Source of the DNA: Lachnospiraceae bacterium
GTDB lineage: Bacteria; Bacillota; Clostridia; Lachnospirales; Lachnospiraceae
Direction: 5' to 3'
DNA length: 64,000 nucleotides
Assembly (NCBI GenBank): GCA_017473115.1
Contig: JAFUNC010000010.1
Coordinates: forward strand, 86,911 to 150,910
Position numbers and translations under genes: made by a program
Part shown: one piece after another, positions 57,318 to 64,000 of the stretch
Numbering within the stretch: the first letter of the stretch is position 1
Layout of the letters: each line of letters opens with the position of its first letter
Notes under the pieces: model-generated
What the model saw: only the letters and a program-made list of their open reading frames with translations
Databases searched by the model: none
What the model was told of the DNA's origin: nothing

Positions 57318-57456
57318 GCGGATGTTTTATATTCCAACGGAACACGCTTGCGCTCGTGCGAAAACGTAACGGATACTAAATTTGTACTGCATTTCATTTG
57401 TACTCATTAAGTACCGACGTTTTCACAGGGTTCCTTATGGAATATAAAACATCCGC
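57318..57456. repeat. Dispersed hairpin repeat, copy B
   Basis: 139 bp element with perfect 19-base inverted arms: GCGGATGTTTTATATTCCA (57318-57336) and its complement (57438-57456). The core begins ACGGAACACGCTTGCGCTCG and ends GGTTCCTTA, nearly the same as in copy A (8256-8407), while the middle has diverged. It lies directly after a terminator and upstream of spoVAA. Confidence 0.75.
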
Positions 57457-57508
57457 AAGTGACGCAACATAGTAAAAAGCAAGACAGGAAGAATGCGGTG
57501 GGTAAAAT

Positions 57509-58189
57509 ATGAAACGTAATATCGTTTATCTTAAGGCGAATCAGAATGTGAAAGTCACAAGCGACAAAGTGTATCTCAAAGATGTTTTTAAAATCACTTG
57601 CGCAGATTCTTTATTGTTGACAAAGTTAAAACTGGTTTTAATTTATGATTTTGCCAATAAAAGCGCTAATTTGTCTTTGGATACTGCAAAAAAGGTACAA
57701 CAAAACCCGTTTAACGGCGACAGGGCTGTCATCAGTATATTAAAAGTAATTGAAATTATACAAAACATCGGCGTAGATGCGGAAATTGTGTCGCTGGGAG
57801 AAAATGATATCGTTCTGGAAAAAATAAAACCACAAAAAGAAAGTAATCTCCAAATTTCATTAAAAGTGATATTTGTGTCGCTGATTTGTTTCTTTGGAAC
57901 GGCATTTACTATTATGGCTTTTCATAACGACATTAATGTCATAGGTTTGTTTGAGCAAATTTATGGTTTGTTTGGAACTGAGTATCCGGGTGGAGCGGGT
58001 GCGCTTGAAATTGGGTATTCCATCGGTCTCGGAGTAGGGATTATCGTCTTTTATAATCATCTCGGAAAACGCAGAATTACGAAAGATCCTACACCGCTTG
58101 AGGTGGAGATGCGAATTTATGAAGATGATGTAAATCAGACGTTGATTGATAATGCGGAGCGTGAGCAGATTGAGGTAGATGTTTCATAG
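57509..58189 (+). CDS. spoVAA: Stage V sporulation protein AA
   Basis: 226 residues. The N-terminal half is soluble (VYLKDVFKITCADS near the start), followed by two membrane helices (about 116-135 and 166-186) and the family end PTPLEVEMRIYEDDVNQTLID. SpoVA proteins move dipicolinic acid into the forespore and out at germination; SpoVAA is a membrane member expressed late in the forespore. The gene overlaps the spoVAB reading frame region but the chosen spoVAB start lies 34 bases after its stop. spoVAC, D and E are not here. Confidence 0.88.
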   Translation: MKRNIVYLKANQNVKVTSDKVYLKDVFKITCADSLLLTKLKLVLIYDFANKSANLSLDTAKKVQQNPFNGDRAVISILKVIEIIQNIGVDAEIVSLGENDIVLEKIKPQKESNLQISLKVIFVSLICFFGTAFTIMAFHNDINVIGLFEQIYGLFGTEYPGGAGALEIGYSIGLGVGIIVFYNHLGKRRITKDPTPLEVEMRIYEDDVNQTLIDNAEREQIEVDVS

Positions 58190-58223
58190 CATCGGTATAC
58201 GTAAAAGGAGTTTAGAAAAGCGT

Positions 58224-58703
58224 ATGACACAATTTGGAATGGGTATTTTAGGGGTATTTGGCGGCTTAATGGTATCGGGCGGTGTTTTTACTGCATTGTT
58301 GGCTTTGGGACTGGTGCCAAGATTTGCAGGAAAAACCCATACGGCCAACCATATTTTAACCTATGAAAGTGCGGTGGTAAGCGGTTGTACCGTGGGAGGA
58401 ATCCTGAGTGCCCTTCCGATTCACGTTTATTTGGAGCGGTTTCTGTATCGGTATGAGGTGTTTCAAACCGGCGTATGGAATGCTGTTTCGGATGTGTTGA
58501 TGTCCGGCGGCGGATTTTTTGCCGGCTGTTTTGTGGGATGCGTAGCGTTGGCAATCGCGGAGCTGCTGGATAGTATCCCAATTTTTGCAAGACGTATCCA
58601 ATTCAAAAAAGGAGTAGGGATAGCAGTTCTTGCAGTGGCTGTGGGTAAGACCGTAGGGAGTCTTGTGTATTTCGGTATGCGGGTCTACGAGAGTATGGGA
58701 TGA
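58224..58703 (+). CDS. spoVAB: Stage V sporulation protein AB
   Basis: 159 residues from the ATG at 58224; AAAAGGAG lies a little far upstream (13 bases). Four to five membrane helices and the family motifs GGVFTALLALGLVPR, TYESAVVSGCTVGGI and VGKTVGSLVYFG. It forms a pair with spoVAA as in other spore formers. No terminator was recognised after it. Confidence 0.87.
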   Translation: MTQFGMGILGVFGGLMVSGGVFTALLALGLVPRFAGKTHTANHILTYESAVVSGCTVGGILSALPIHVYLERFLYRYEVFQTGVWNAVSDVLMSGGGFFAGCFVGCVALAIAELLDSIPIFARRIQFKKGVGIAVLAVAVGKTVGSLVYFGMRVYESMG

Positions 58704-58761
58704 GGGAAGTGTGTTTTCCTTTTCCTGAGCCTCCTTTTTTACATAAAATTTGCGGTTTTCT

Positions 58762-58790
58762 TTGATATTTTAGTTCTATTATGTTATAGT
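58762..58790 (+). promoter_or_regulatory. Promoter of the exopolysaccharide gene cluster
   Basis: TTGATA (58762-58767), 17 bp spacer, TATAGT (58785-58790), with a leader of about 120 bases before the first gene. No known leader motif recognised. Confidence 0.6.
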
Positions 58791-58920
58791 TAATCTGTAT
58801 ATGTGTGCGTATTTTATGACAGGTATGGGAATAGCCTGCATTGAATAAGATATGACGATGAAGTAACGTAAATGCTGAATGTTGGTATTTTGCATAAGAC
58901 ATAGCAGGGCGGAGGCTTGT

Positions 58921-59526
58921 ATGTACGTATATTTGAAACGTGTAATTGATTTTTGTATGGCGTTGATGGGATTGATTCTTTTGTCGCCTCTTTTTTTGGT
59001 GCTTGTGATTGCTATTAAAATCGATTCCAGAGGCCCCGTACTTTTTAAGCAGAAGCGTGTCGGGATACATAAGAGTCATTTTATGATCTTAAAATTCAGA
59101 ACAATGCGGATTGATACGCCGAAGGATACCCCCACACATCTGCTTGCGAATCCGGAGCAATACATTACGAAAGTCGGTAAGTTTCTGCGTAAAACGAGTT
59201 TGGATGAATTGCCGCAGATTTTTAATATTATCAAAGGCGATATGGCCATTGTGGGTCCGAGACCCGCATTGTGGAACCAGTATGATTTGATTGAAGAAAG
59301 AGACAAATACGGTGCAAACGACGTGCGTCCCGGTTTGACCGGATGGGCGCAGATTAACGGAAGGGATGAACTGGAAATTCCGGTGAAAGCCAAATTGGAC
59401 GGCGAATATATTGCCCAAATGGGACCGGCAATGGATTTGAAGTGTTTCTTTGGTACTTTTAGCAGTGTGCTTCGAAGTGACGGCGTGGTAGAAGGCGGTA
59501 CCGGAAGTATGAAGAAGGAAGAATAG
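58921..59526 (+). CDS. Polyprenyl-phosphate sugar phosphotransferase (initiating transferase)
   Basis: Transfers a sugar phosphate from a nucleotide sugar to undecaprenyl phosphate, the first step of exopolysaccharide or glycan assembly. 201 residues from the ATG at 58921 after GGCGGAGG. It is a small, PglC-like single-domain member: one membrane hairpin (about 11-35), KQKRVGIHKSHFMILKFRTM, the catalytic DELPQ in TSLDELPQIFN, and VGPRPALWNQ and RPGLTGWAQINGRD. It heads the cluster with the epimerase and glycosyltransferases. Confidence 0.92.
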   Translation: MYVYLKRVIDFCMALMGLILLSPLFLVLVIAIKIDSRGPVLFKQKRVGIHKSHFMILKFRTMRIDTPKDTPTHLLANPEQYITKVGKFLRKTSLDELPQIFNIIKGDMAIVGPRPALWNQYDLIEERDKYGANDVRPGLTGWAQINGRDELEIPVKAKLDGEYIAQMGPAMDLKCFFGTFSSVLRSDGVVEGGTGSMKKEE

Positions 59527-59530
59527 AAGG

Positions 59531-60493
59531 ATGAAGCGAATTCTCATAACGGGTCTTCACAGTTATGTGGGGAATGCCGTGGAAGCGTATCTGGAACAAT
59601 ATAATCAAAGCGCCGGCGAGACTTTGTATCAGACGGATAAAATATCTCTGCGGGACGGGAATTGGAAAAATAATTCCTGGGAAGGATACGACTGCGTGTT
59701 GCATGTGGCCGGTCTTGCCCATGCGGATGTTTCGAAACTTTCGGAAGAAGAACAAAAACTTTATTATGAGATTAATGCCGATTTGACAGGTGAAGCGGTA
59801 GCAAAGGCTGCGGCTGACGGAGTCGGTCAATTTATCTATTGCAGTAGTGTGATTATATACGGCGAAAGCGCCGGAGTAGGCAAAGAAAAGGTAATTGGTA
59901 AAGATACCAAGCCGGAGCCGGCAAATTTTTACGGTGACAGTAAATTAAAAGGCGAGCAGGCGGCGGTGGCAAATAGCGGAATTGACAGAACTCCGCAGGG
60001 TGCCGCGGGCGGTTTTGCCGCAAAGAGGGGCGATGCCGGTCAGATGCAGGTCGCAATTCTTCGCCTGCCCATGATATACGGAAAAGGCAGTAAGGGAAAT
60101 TTCCCTGTGCTGGTCAAACTGGCAGAGAAAATGCCGGTCTTTCCGAGTGTAAAAAATCAAAGAAGCATGCTGTATATCGAAAATCTTGCAGAATTTATCA
60201 GGCAATTGATTGAACTGGGAAAAGGCGGTGTTTTTTATCCGCAGAATGAAGAATACGTAACGACGACCGATGTGGTCAAAATGGTTGCAAAGGCCCGAAA
60301 TAAAAGGATTGCAACCTGGGGCATCTTAAATCCCTTTGTAAAATTGGCGTCACTTATGCCGGGGCGCATCGGCAAACTTGCCAATAAGGCGTTTGGCTCC
60401 TTAACCATTGATCAAACCCTTAGTTTTAACGAAATCAGTCGGTATCAGGTCTGCAACTTTGAAGAAAGTATTAAAAGAAGTGTGAGTGAATAA
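59531..60493 (+). CDS. NAD-dependent epimerase/dehydratase family protein
   Basis: 320 residues, extended SDR fold: the glycine motif ITGLHSYVG, HVAGLAHAD, and the catalytic Y-x3-K in FYGDSKLKGE. An insert of about 25 residues rich in Gly/Ala (near GAAGGFAAKRGDAG) interrupts the usual spacing before VAILRLPMIYG, which is odd. It probably modifies a nucleotide or lipid-linked sugar for the glycan. Starts four bases after the transferase stop; tightly coupled. Confidence 0.87.
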   Translation: MKRILITGLHSYVGNAVEAYLEQYNQSAGETLYQTDKISLRDGNWKNNSWEGYDCVLHVAGLAHADVSKLSEEEQKLYYEINADLTGEAVAKAAADGVGQFIYCSSVIIYGESAGVGKEKVIGKDTKPEPANFYGDSKLKGEQAAVANSGIDRTPQGAAGGFAAKRGDAGQMQVAILRLPMIYGKGSKGNFPVLVKLAEKMPVFPSVKNQRSMLYIENLAEFIRQLIELGKGGVFYPQNEEYVTTTDVVKMVAKARNKRIATWGILNPFVKLASLMPGRIGKLANKAFGSLTIDQTLSFNEISRYQVCNFEESIKRSVSE

Positions 60494-60494
60494 A

Positions 60495-61229
60495 ATGGTC
60501 AGCATTATTACCGTGGCGTACAACAGCGAGAATTGCATAGAAAGAACGATTGAGTCTGTTTTGGCTCAGACATACAGTGATATAGAGTATATCATTATTG
60601 ACGGCGCCAGCGGTGACCGAACGGTGGAACTTGCGGAAGGGTATCGCGGTGCATTGGAAGAGAAAGGGATTACGTATCGCATCATCAGTGAGCCGGACGG
60701 AGGCATCTATGATGCAATGAACAAGGGAATTCGTCTGGCGACGGGAGAGATTATCGGATTGTTGAACAGCGATGATACCTATGAGGCTGACGCGGTGGAA
60801 ACAGTGGTGGATACATTTGCCAAAGAAAACTGCGATTTGATGTTTGCCAATATCCGCATCCACAAGCAGGACGGAAGAAGTTTTATCAAGAAGGCAAGAC
60901 TTCGCAAACCGGAAACCTCCAGGGACTGGAATCATCCTACGACTTTTGTAAAAGCGGAATTGTATAAGGAGTATCCGTTCCGCAATCTGGGAATTCATGA
61001 TGATTACGGTTTTTTTCTGCAGATGAAGAAGCAGGGGCGTAAGATTGTAACCGTGGGCAAGGTGCTGGCGAATTTTCGTCTGGGCGGTGCCAGCAATAAG
61101 AAGAGTTTTAAGGCGGCAAAAAAGAGAATTCGGGACAGATACCGGTATTGTTATAGGATTAACGGATATAGCAGGTTGTATATTATAGAGTGCGTTGCGA
61201 TTGAAGCGGCGAAGATGGTGTTGGGGTAG
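60495..61229 (+). CDS. Glycosyltransferase family 2
   Basis: 244 residues from ATG 60495; a GTG at 60486 overlapping the upstream gene is possible. GT-A fold: VSIITVAYNSENCIERTIES, the nucleotide-sugar residues DGASGDRTVE, the DxD-like LLNSDDTYEADA, and WNHPTTFVK. It resembles WcaA-like transferases that add a sugar to a lipid-linked chain at the cytoplasmic membrane face. The donor is unknown. Starts one base after the epimerase stop. Confidence 0.92.
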   Translation: MVSIITVAYNSENCIERTIESVLAQTYSDIEYIIIDGASGDRTVELAEGYRGALEEKGITYRIISEPDGGIYDAMNKGIRLATGEIIGLLNSDDTYEADAVETVVDTFAKENCDLMFANIRIHKQDGRSFIKKARLRKPETSRDWNHPTTFVKAELYKEYPFRNLGIHDDYGFFLQMKKQGRKIVTVGKVLANFRLGGASNKKSFKAAKKRIRDRYRYCYRINGYSRLYIIECVAIEAAKMVLG

Positions 61230-61295
61230 AAGGAGTATTTTTAGGATAAATTTTAATTGTCCTGTGTCGGTGTAATAAAACAAGGAGAATGATTT

Positions 61296-62393
61296 ATGCA
61301 TATTGGGATTGATTTATTATGGGTCAGACCCGGCATTTGCGGCGGAACGGAATCGTTCATTCGGAATTTGATGACCGGTTTTGCTCTATATGATAAACAA
61401 AACAAATATACATTGTTCGTTGCAGAGGATAATGCAGACAGTTTCAAACAATATAAAGAAAATGCCAATATGGATTTGTTTGTATGTAAAACAAAGAGCG
61501 CAAGTCAGCCGAAACGCATTTTGTGGGAAAATATGCATTTGGATAAAACGGCACAAAGGCAGGGTATAGAGGTTATGTTTATTCCTGTGTACAGTAAGCC
61601 ACATTCTAATGGAAAAATCCCTTATGTAAGCGTTATCCATGATTTGCAGGCATTGCATTATCCGCAGTATTTTTCTTGGGCAAGGAGATGCTTTCTTAAG
61701 TATTCGTGGAAGAGAACGTGTAAAAGTTCAAAACTGGTACTGACGGATTCTGATTTTTGCAGGGATGATTTGATTAAAAACTATCCGGATGCAAAAGATA
61801 AAATCCGAACGCAGTATGTTCCGATTGTATCGTGCGATACAAGCACGGATTTTGCTGAAATAGAAAAGGATTTGAAAATAGAGCAGGGGAAATATTTCTA
61901 TTGCGTCAGTTCCTTGCTTCCGCACAAGAATCTTGATACCGTATTGCAAGTAATGAAACAATGGAACGGGCAGGAGAAACTGGTCTTAAGCGGTGTCGGA
62001 CAGGATGAAAGTGAATTCGTTGAAAAATTAAGAAAATATGATGTGGAAGATAAAGTAATCCTGACCGGATTTGTGTCAGATGACTGGCGAGATTGCCTGT
62101 ACGAACATTGTAAACTTTTTTTGTTTCCCAGTGTGTTTGAAGGTTTTGGGATGCCGCCGATTGAGGCAATGCGAAGAGGCAAGCGGGTTGTTATGACAAA
62201 GAAATCCTGTTTGTTCGAGGTGACGCAGGGAAAAGCGGTTTATGTGGACGACCCGTATGATGCGGATGAGTGGATTATGAAGATGCAGAGTGCGATGGGG
62301 ATGGAAGAGGAAGAAGTGGAATTTACGGACTATCATATAGAGAACATAGTAGAAGACTATGTGAATAATTTTGAGAACGTTATGAAGAGGTAA
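61296..62393 (+). CDS. Glycosyltransferase family 4 (GT-B)
   Basis: 365 residues after an AAGGAGAA site. HIGIDLLWVRPGICGGTESF opens the first Rossmann half; the second half has YFYCVSSLLPHKNLDTVL, LVLSGVG, and the donor-site motif FLFPSVFEGFGMPPIEAM with the E-x7-E pattern. Likely extends the polysaccharide or glycoprotein sugar chain started by the transferase at 58921. 66 bp after the GT2 gene. Confidence 0.93.
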   Translation: MHIGIDLLWVRPGICGGTESFIRNLMTGFALYDKQNKYTLFVAEDNADSFKQYKENANMDLFVCKTKSASQPKRILWENMHLDKTAQRQGIEVMFIPVYSKPHSNGKIPYVSVIHDLQALHYPQYFSWARRCFLKYSWKRTCKSSKLVLTDSDFCRDDLIKNYPDAKDKIRTQYVPIVSCDTSTDFAEIEKDLKIEQGKYFYCVSSLLPHKNLDTVLQVMKQWNGQEKLVLSGVGQDESEFVEKLRKYDVEDKVILTGFVSDDWRDCLYEHCKLFLFPSVFEGFGMPPIEAMRRGKRVVMTKKSCLFEVTQGKAVYVDDPYDADEWIMKMQSAMGMEEEEVEFTDYHIENIVEDYVNNFENVMKR

Positions 62394-62440
62394 AAAAGTA
62401 ACATATAATAATATAATACACAAGATATGGGGGTATCAAT

Positions 62441-64000
62441 ATGACAAAAACGAAAAAACGTAAGCAACGTATTTTGGCACTGATTGTAGCAAGTGTTATG
62501 ATTGTGTTGAGCGTCTTTTATTTGGATGTAAAAGATGTTCATGCGCAGGGGACGCCTATGTCAAGCACTAATGCGCATTATCAGAGTTATTGGTATAACT
62601 GGGCGGATCCGGTTTATTCGTATTTGATGGATAATGGTAACGGAACATTAAGCAGAGTAGAATATATTGCCGGCACGATTGTGGTCGAAGATTATAATGC
62701 AAAAATGGAATTTACCGGTTCCAGGGAAATTCCTATGGAATTGACAACTTTTGGCGGTTTTTTTAGTGGGAAGGATGCGAATTATTTTGTGTTTGGGCAG
62801 AATAATCCGGATGAAGATAATAATAAAGAAGTGGTTCGTGTCGTGAAATATAGTAAGACATGGAAACGTTTGGGGCATGCAAGTATTTATGGTGCAAGAA
62901 CAACAGTTCCGTTTCGTGCAGCCAGTTTGCGTATGTGTGAGAGCGATAAGTATTTGTTTGTACGAACCGGACACGAAATGTATGCATCATCGGATGGACT
63001 AAACCATCAGGCAAATATGACAATATGTGTTGAAAAGAGTTCGATGACGGTTACATTGTGTGATTATGGAGTGTCGTATGCCAATTTGGGATATTGCAGC
63101 CATTCCTTTAACCAGTTTATAAAAGTGGTAGACGGACATTTGGTGGCAGTAGATCATGGAGATGCATACCCCAGAAGTATTATGTTGTCATATTCAGAAA
63201 GTGATGCTGTTACAAAGGGTACCTGGTGGGGTAGTGATGGGGAATATTCATTGATGGATTTTCCGGGAGAAATAGGAAATAATTATACCGGTGCGATGGT
63301 AGGTGGATTTGAGGCATCGAATACGCATTATTTGGTAAGCGGTGCTTCTGTTGCACAGGATAGCAACTACTTGGACAATAAGGTAATGAATGTTTTTGTT
63401 TCAGCGTTACCGCGTGATGGTTCTACGGGAGTTAAAACGATATTTTTGACCGATTATAAAGAAAGCGGAGATTACAGAGTGACCAACACTCAAATGGTGG
63501 AAATTGATAAAGACCACTATTTGGTTATGTGGGAAAGAGATGCAAGAACCAGTGCAGGCAATTTCAATTATTTTTATATCTATCCGGAAAACGGCGTGTA
63601 TGTAGCAATGATAAACGGCAAAGGAGAACAGTTGGGACAGACCACATTTGTGGATGCACAATTATCTGACTGTAAACCGATTGTGGCCAATAATAAGGTT
63701 ATTTGGTATGTTACCAGTGGTTCGGCTCCGGTATTTTATTCTTTCAGTGCGGATGTTGCTAATGTAGAAGGTTTTGTAGAGCGTATGTATACCGTAGCGC
63801 TCAATCGTGCTTCCGATCCTTCCGGAAAGGCTCATTGGACGAACCAATTGATAATGAACGTGGCTGACGGAGCATCCATTGCAAATGACTTTATTATGAG
63901 TGAAGAGTTTATTGGACGCAATTTAAGCAATGAAAAGTATCTGGATGTATTGTATGAGACGTTCTTTGGCCGTCCGGCAGATGCAGCAGGTAAGGCGCAT
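62441..64000 (+). CDS. Secreted protein with C-terminal DUF4214 region (3' truncated)
   Basis: Open from the ATG at 62441 (after ATGGGGGT) to the window end: 520 codons with no stop. A signal peptide (KKRKQRILALIVASVMIVLS... ending near VHAQG) is followed by about 420 residues that look like a beta-propeller or sialidase-like fold (repeated strand units, WWGSDGEYSLMDF). The last part has a DUF4214 unit FVERMYTVALNRASDPSGKA, then a second beginning FFGRPADAAGKAH at the edge. DUF4214 proteins are commonly surface proteins near glycan loci. It may be exported and glycosylated; function unknown. Confidence 0.82.
   Translation, partial: MTKTKKRKQRILALIVASVMIVLSVFYLDVKDVHAQGTPMSSTNAHYQSYWYNWADPVYSYLMDNGNGTLSRVEYIAGTIVVEDYNAKMEFTGSREIPMELTTFGGFFSGKDANYFVFGQNNPDEDNNKEVVRVVKYSKTWKRLGHASIYGARTTVPFRAASLRMCESDKYLFVRTGHEMYASSDGLNHQANMTICVEKSSMTVTLCDYGVSYANLGYCSHSFNQFIKVVDGHLVAVDHGDAYPRSIMLSYSESDAVTKGTWWGSDGEYSLMDFPGEIGNNYTGAMVGGFEASNTHYLVSGASVAQDSNYLDNKVMNVFVSALPRDGSTGVKTIFLTDYKESGDYRVTNTQMVEIDKDHYLVMWERDARTSAGNFNYFYIYPENGVYVAMINGKGEQLGQTTFVDAQLSDCKPIVANNKVIWYVTSGSAPVFYSFSADVANVEGFVERMYTVALNRASDPSGKAHWTNQLIMNVADGASIANDFIMSEEFIGRNLSNEKYLDVLYETFFGRPADAAGKAH

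Noticed and set aside
58798-58920. Cyclic di-GMP riboswitch in the glycan cluster leader
   Set aside because: A cyclase gene is near, but none of the conserved riboswitch segments are present.
60471-61301. 276-residue minus-strand open frame
   Set aside because: It lies wholly opposite the GT2 gene, whose motifs are clear, and its translation is low in normal protein features.

Overview
The window looks like chromosome of an anaerobic, spore-forming Clostridia member, most likely a Lachnospiraceae species. The reasons are the moderate-to-low G+C, strong AGGAGG ribosome sites, TTGACA/TATAAT promoters, spoVAA-spoVAB, the rho-rpmE-DUF1385-prmC-prfA cluster, DUF4250/DUF4364/DUF6062-type families, a GH94 phosphorylase beside a CUT1 sugar ABC transporter, and BlaI/M56 regulators. 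Genus and species cannot be fixed from the sequence alone.

Layout. 0-8.2 kb: a truncated gene end, cysK (-), and a divergent pair made of a cellobiose phosphorylase (-) and a sugar ABC binding protein with two permeases (+), sharing a 665 bp AT-rich regulatory region. 8.2-14.9 kb: the first copy of a dispersed hairpin repeat, a DUF1700-like membrane protein, a chemoreceptor with a lysine-rich cytoplasmic N-terminus, an rRNA methyltransferase, rdgB and a YfcE-type phosphodiesterase. 14.9-20.7 kb: a perfect-consensus promoter drives tRNA-Pro and tRNA-Gly. Next to them lies accessory DNA: a tyrosine integrase, an HNH nuclease with a possible PUA/EVE-like N-terminus, and two unrecognised tandem paralogues. 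20.8-29.8 kb: an MBL/beta-CASP protein, a MocR regulator divergent from pyridoxal kinase, small membrane proteins, a second hairpin repeat, and guaB. 29.8-38.7 kb: an orphan BlaI gene, an ORF6N-domain gene broken by a one-base frameshift, and a five-gene BlaI / membrane protein / M56 sensor / two-lipoprotein operon with two operators on its own promoter.

38.7-48.8 kb: a flavodoxin-like protein, an SH3b membrane protein, clpB, DUF4250 coupled to a RACo-like ASKHA protein, rarA, and on the minus strand a DUF4364 gene with a large multi-pass membrane protein. 48.9-54.9 kb: the translation/termination cluster rho, rpmE, DUF1385, prmC, prfA, then a DUF2156 protein. 55-58.7 kb: an AraC regulator, a membrane GGEEF diguanylate cyclase, the third hairpin repeat, and spoVAA-spoVAB. 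58.9-64 kb: start of an exopolysaccharide locus (polyprenyl-phosphate sugar transferase, epimerase, GT2, GT4) and a secreted DUF4214 protein cut by the right edge.

The observations most worth following up are the family of about 140-150 bp hairpin repeats whose stem arms differ in sequence between copies while staying self-complementary, the expanded BlaI/M56 signalling operon, and the tRNA-linked island with the HNH nuclease and unknown modular paralogues. No CRISPR array, rRNA or recognisable riboswitch was seen.
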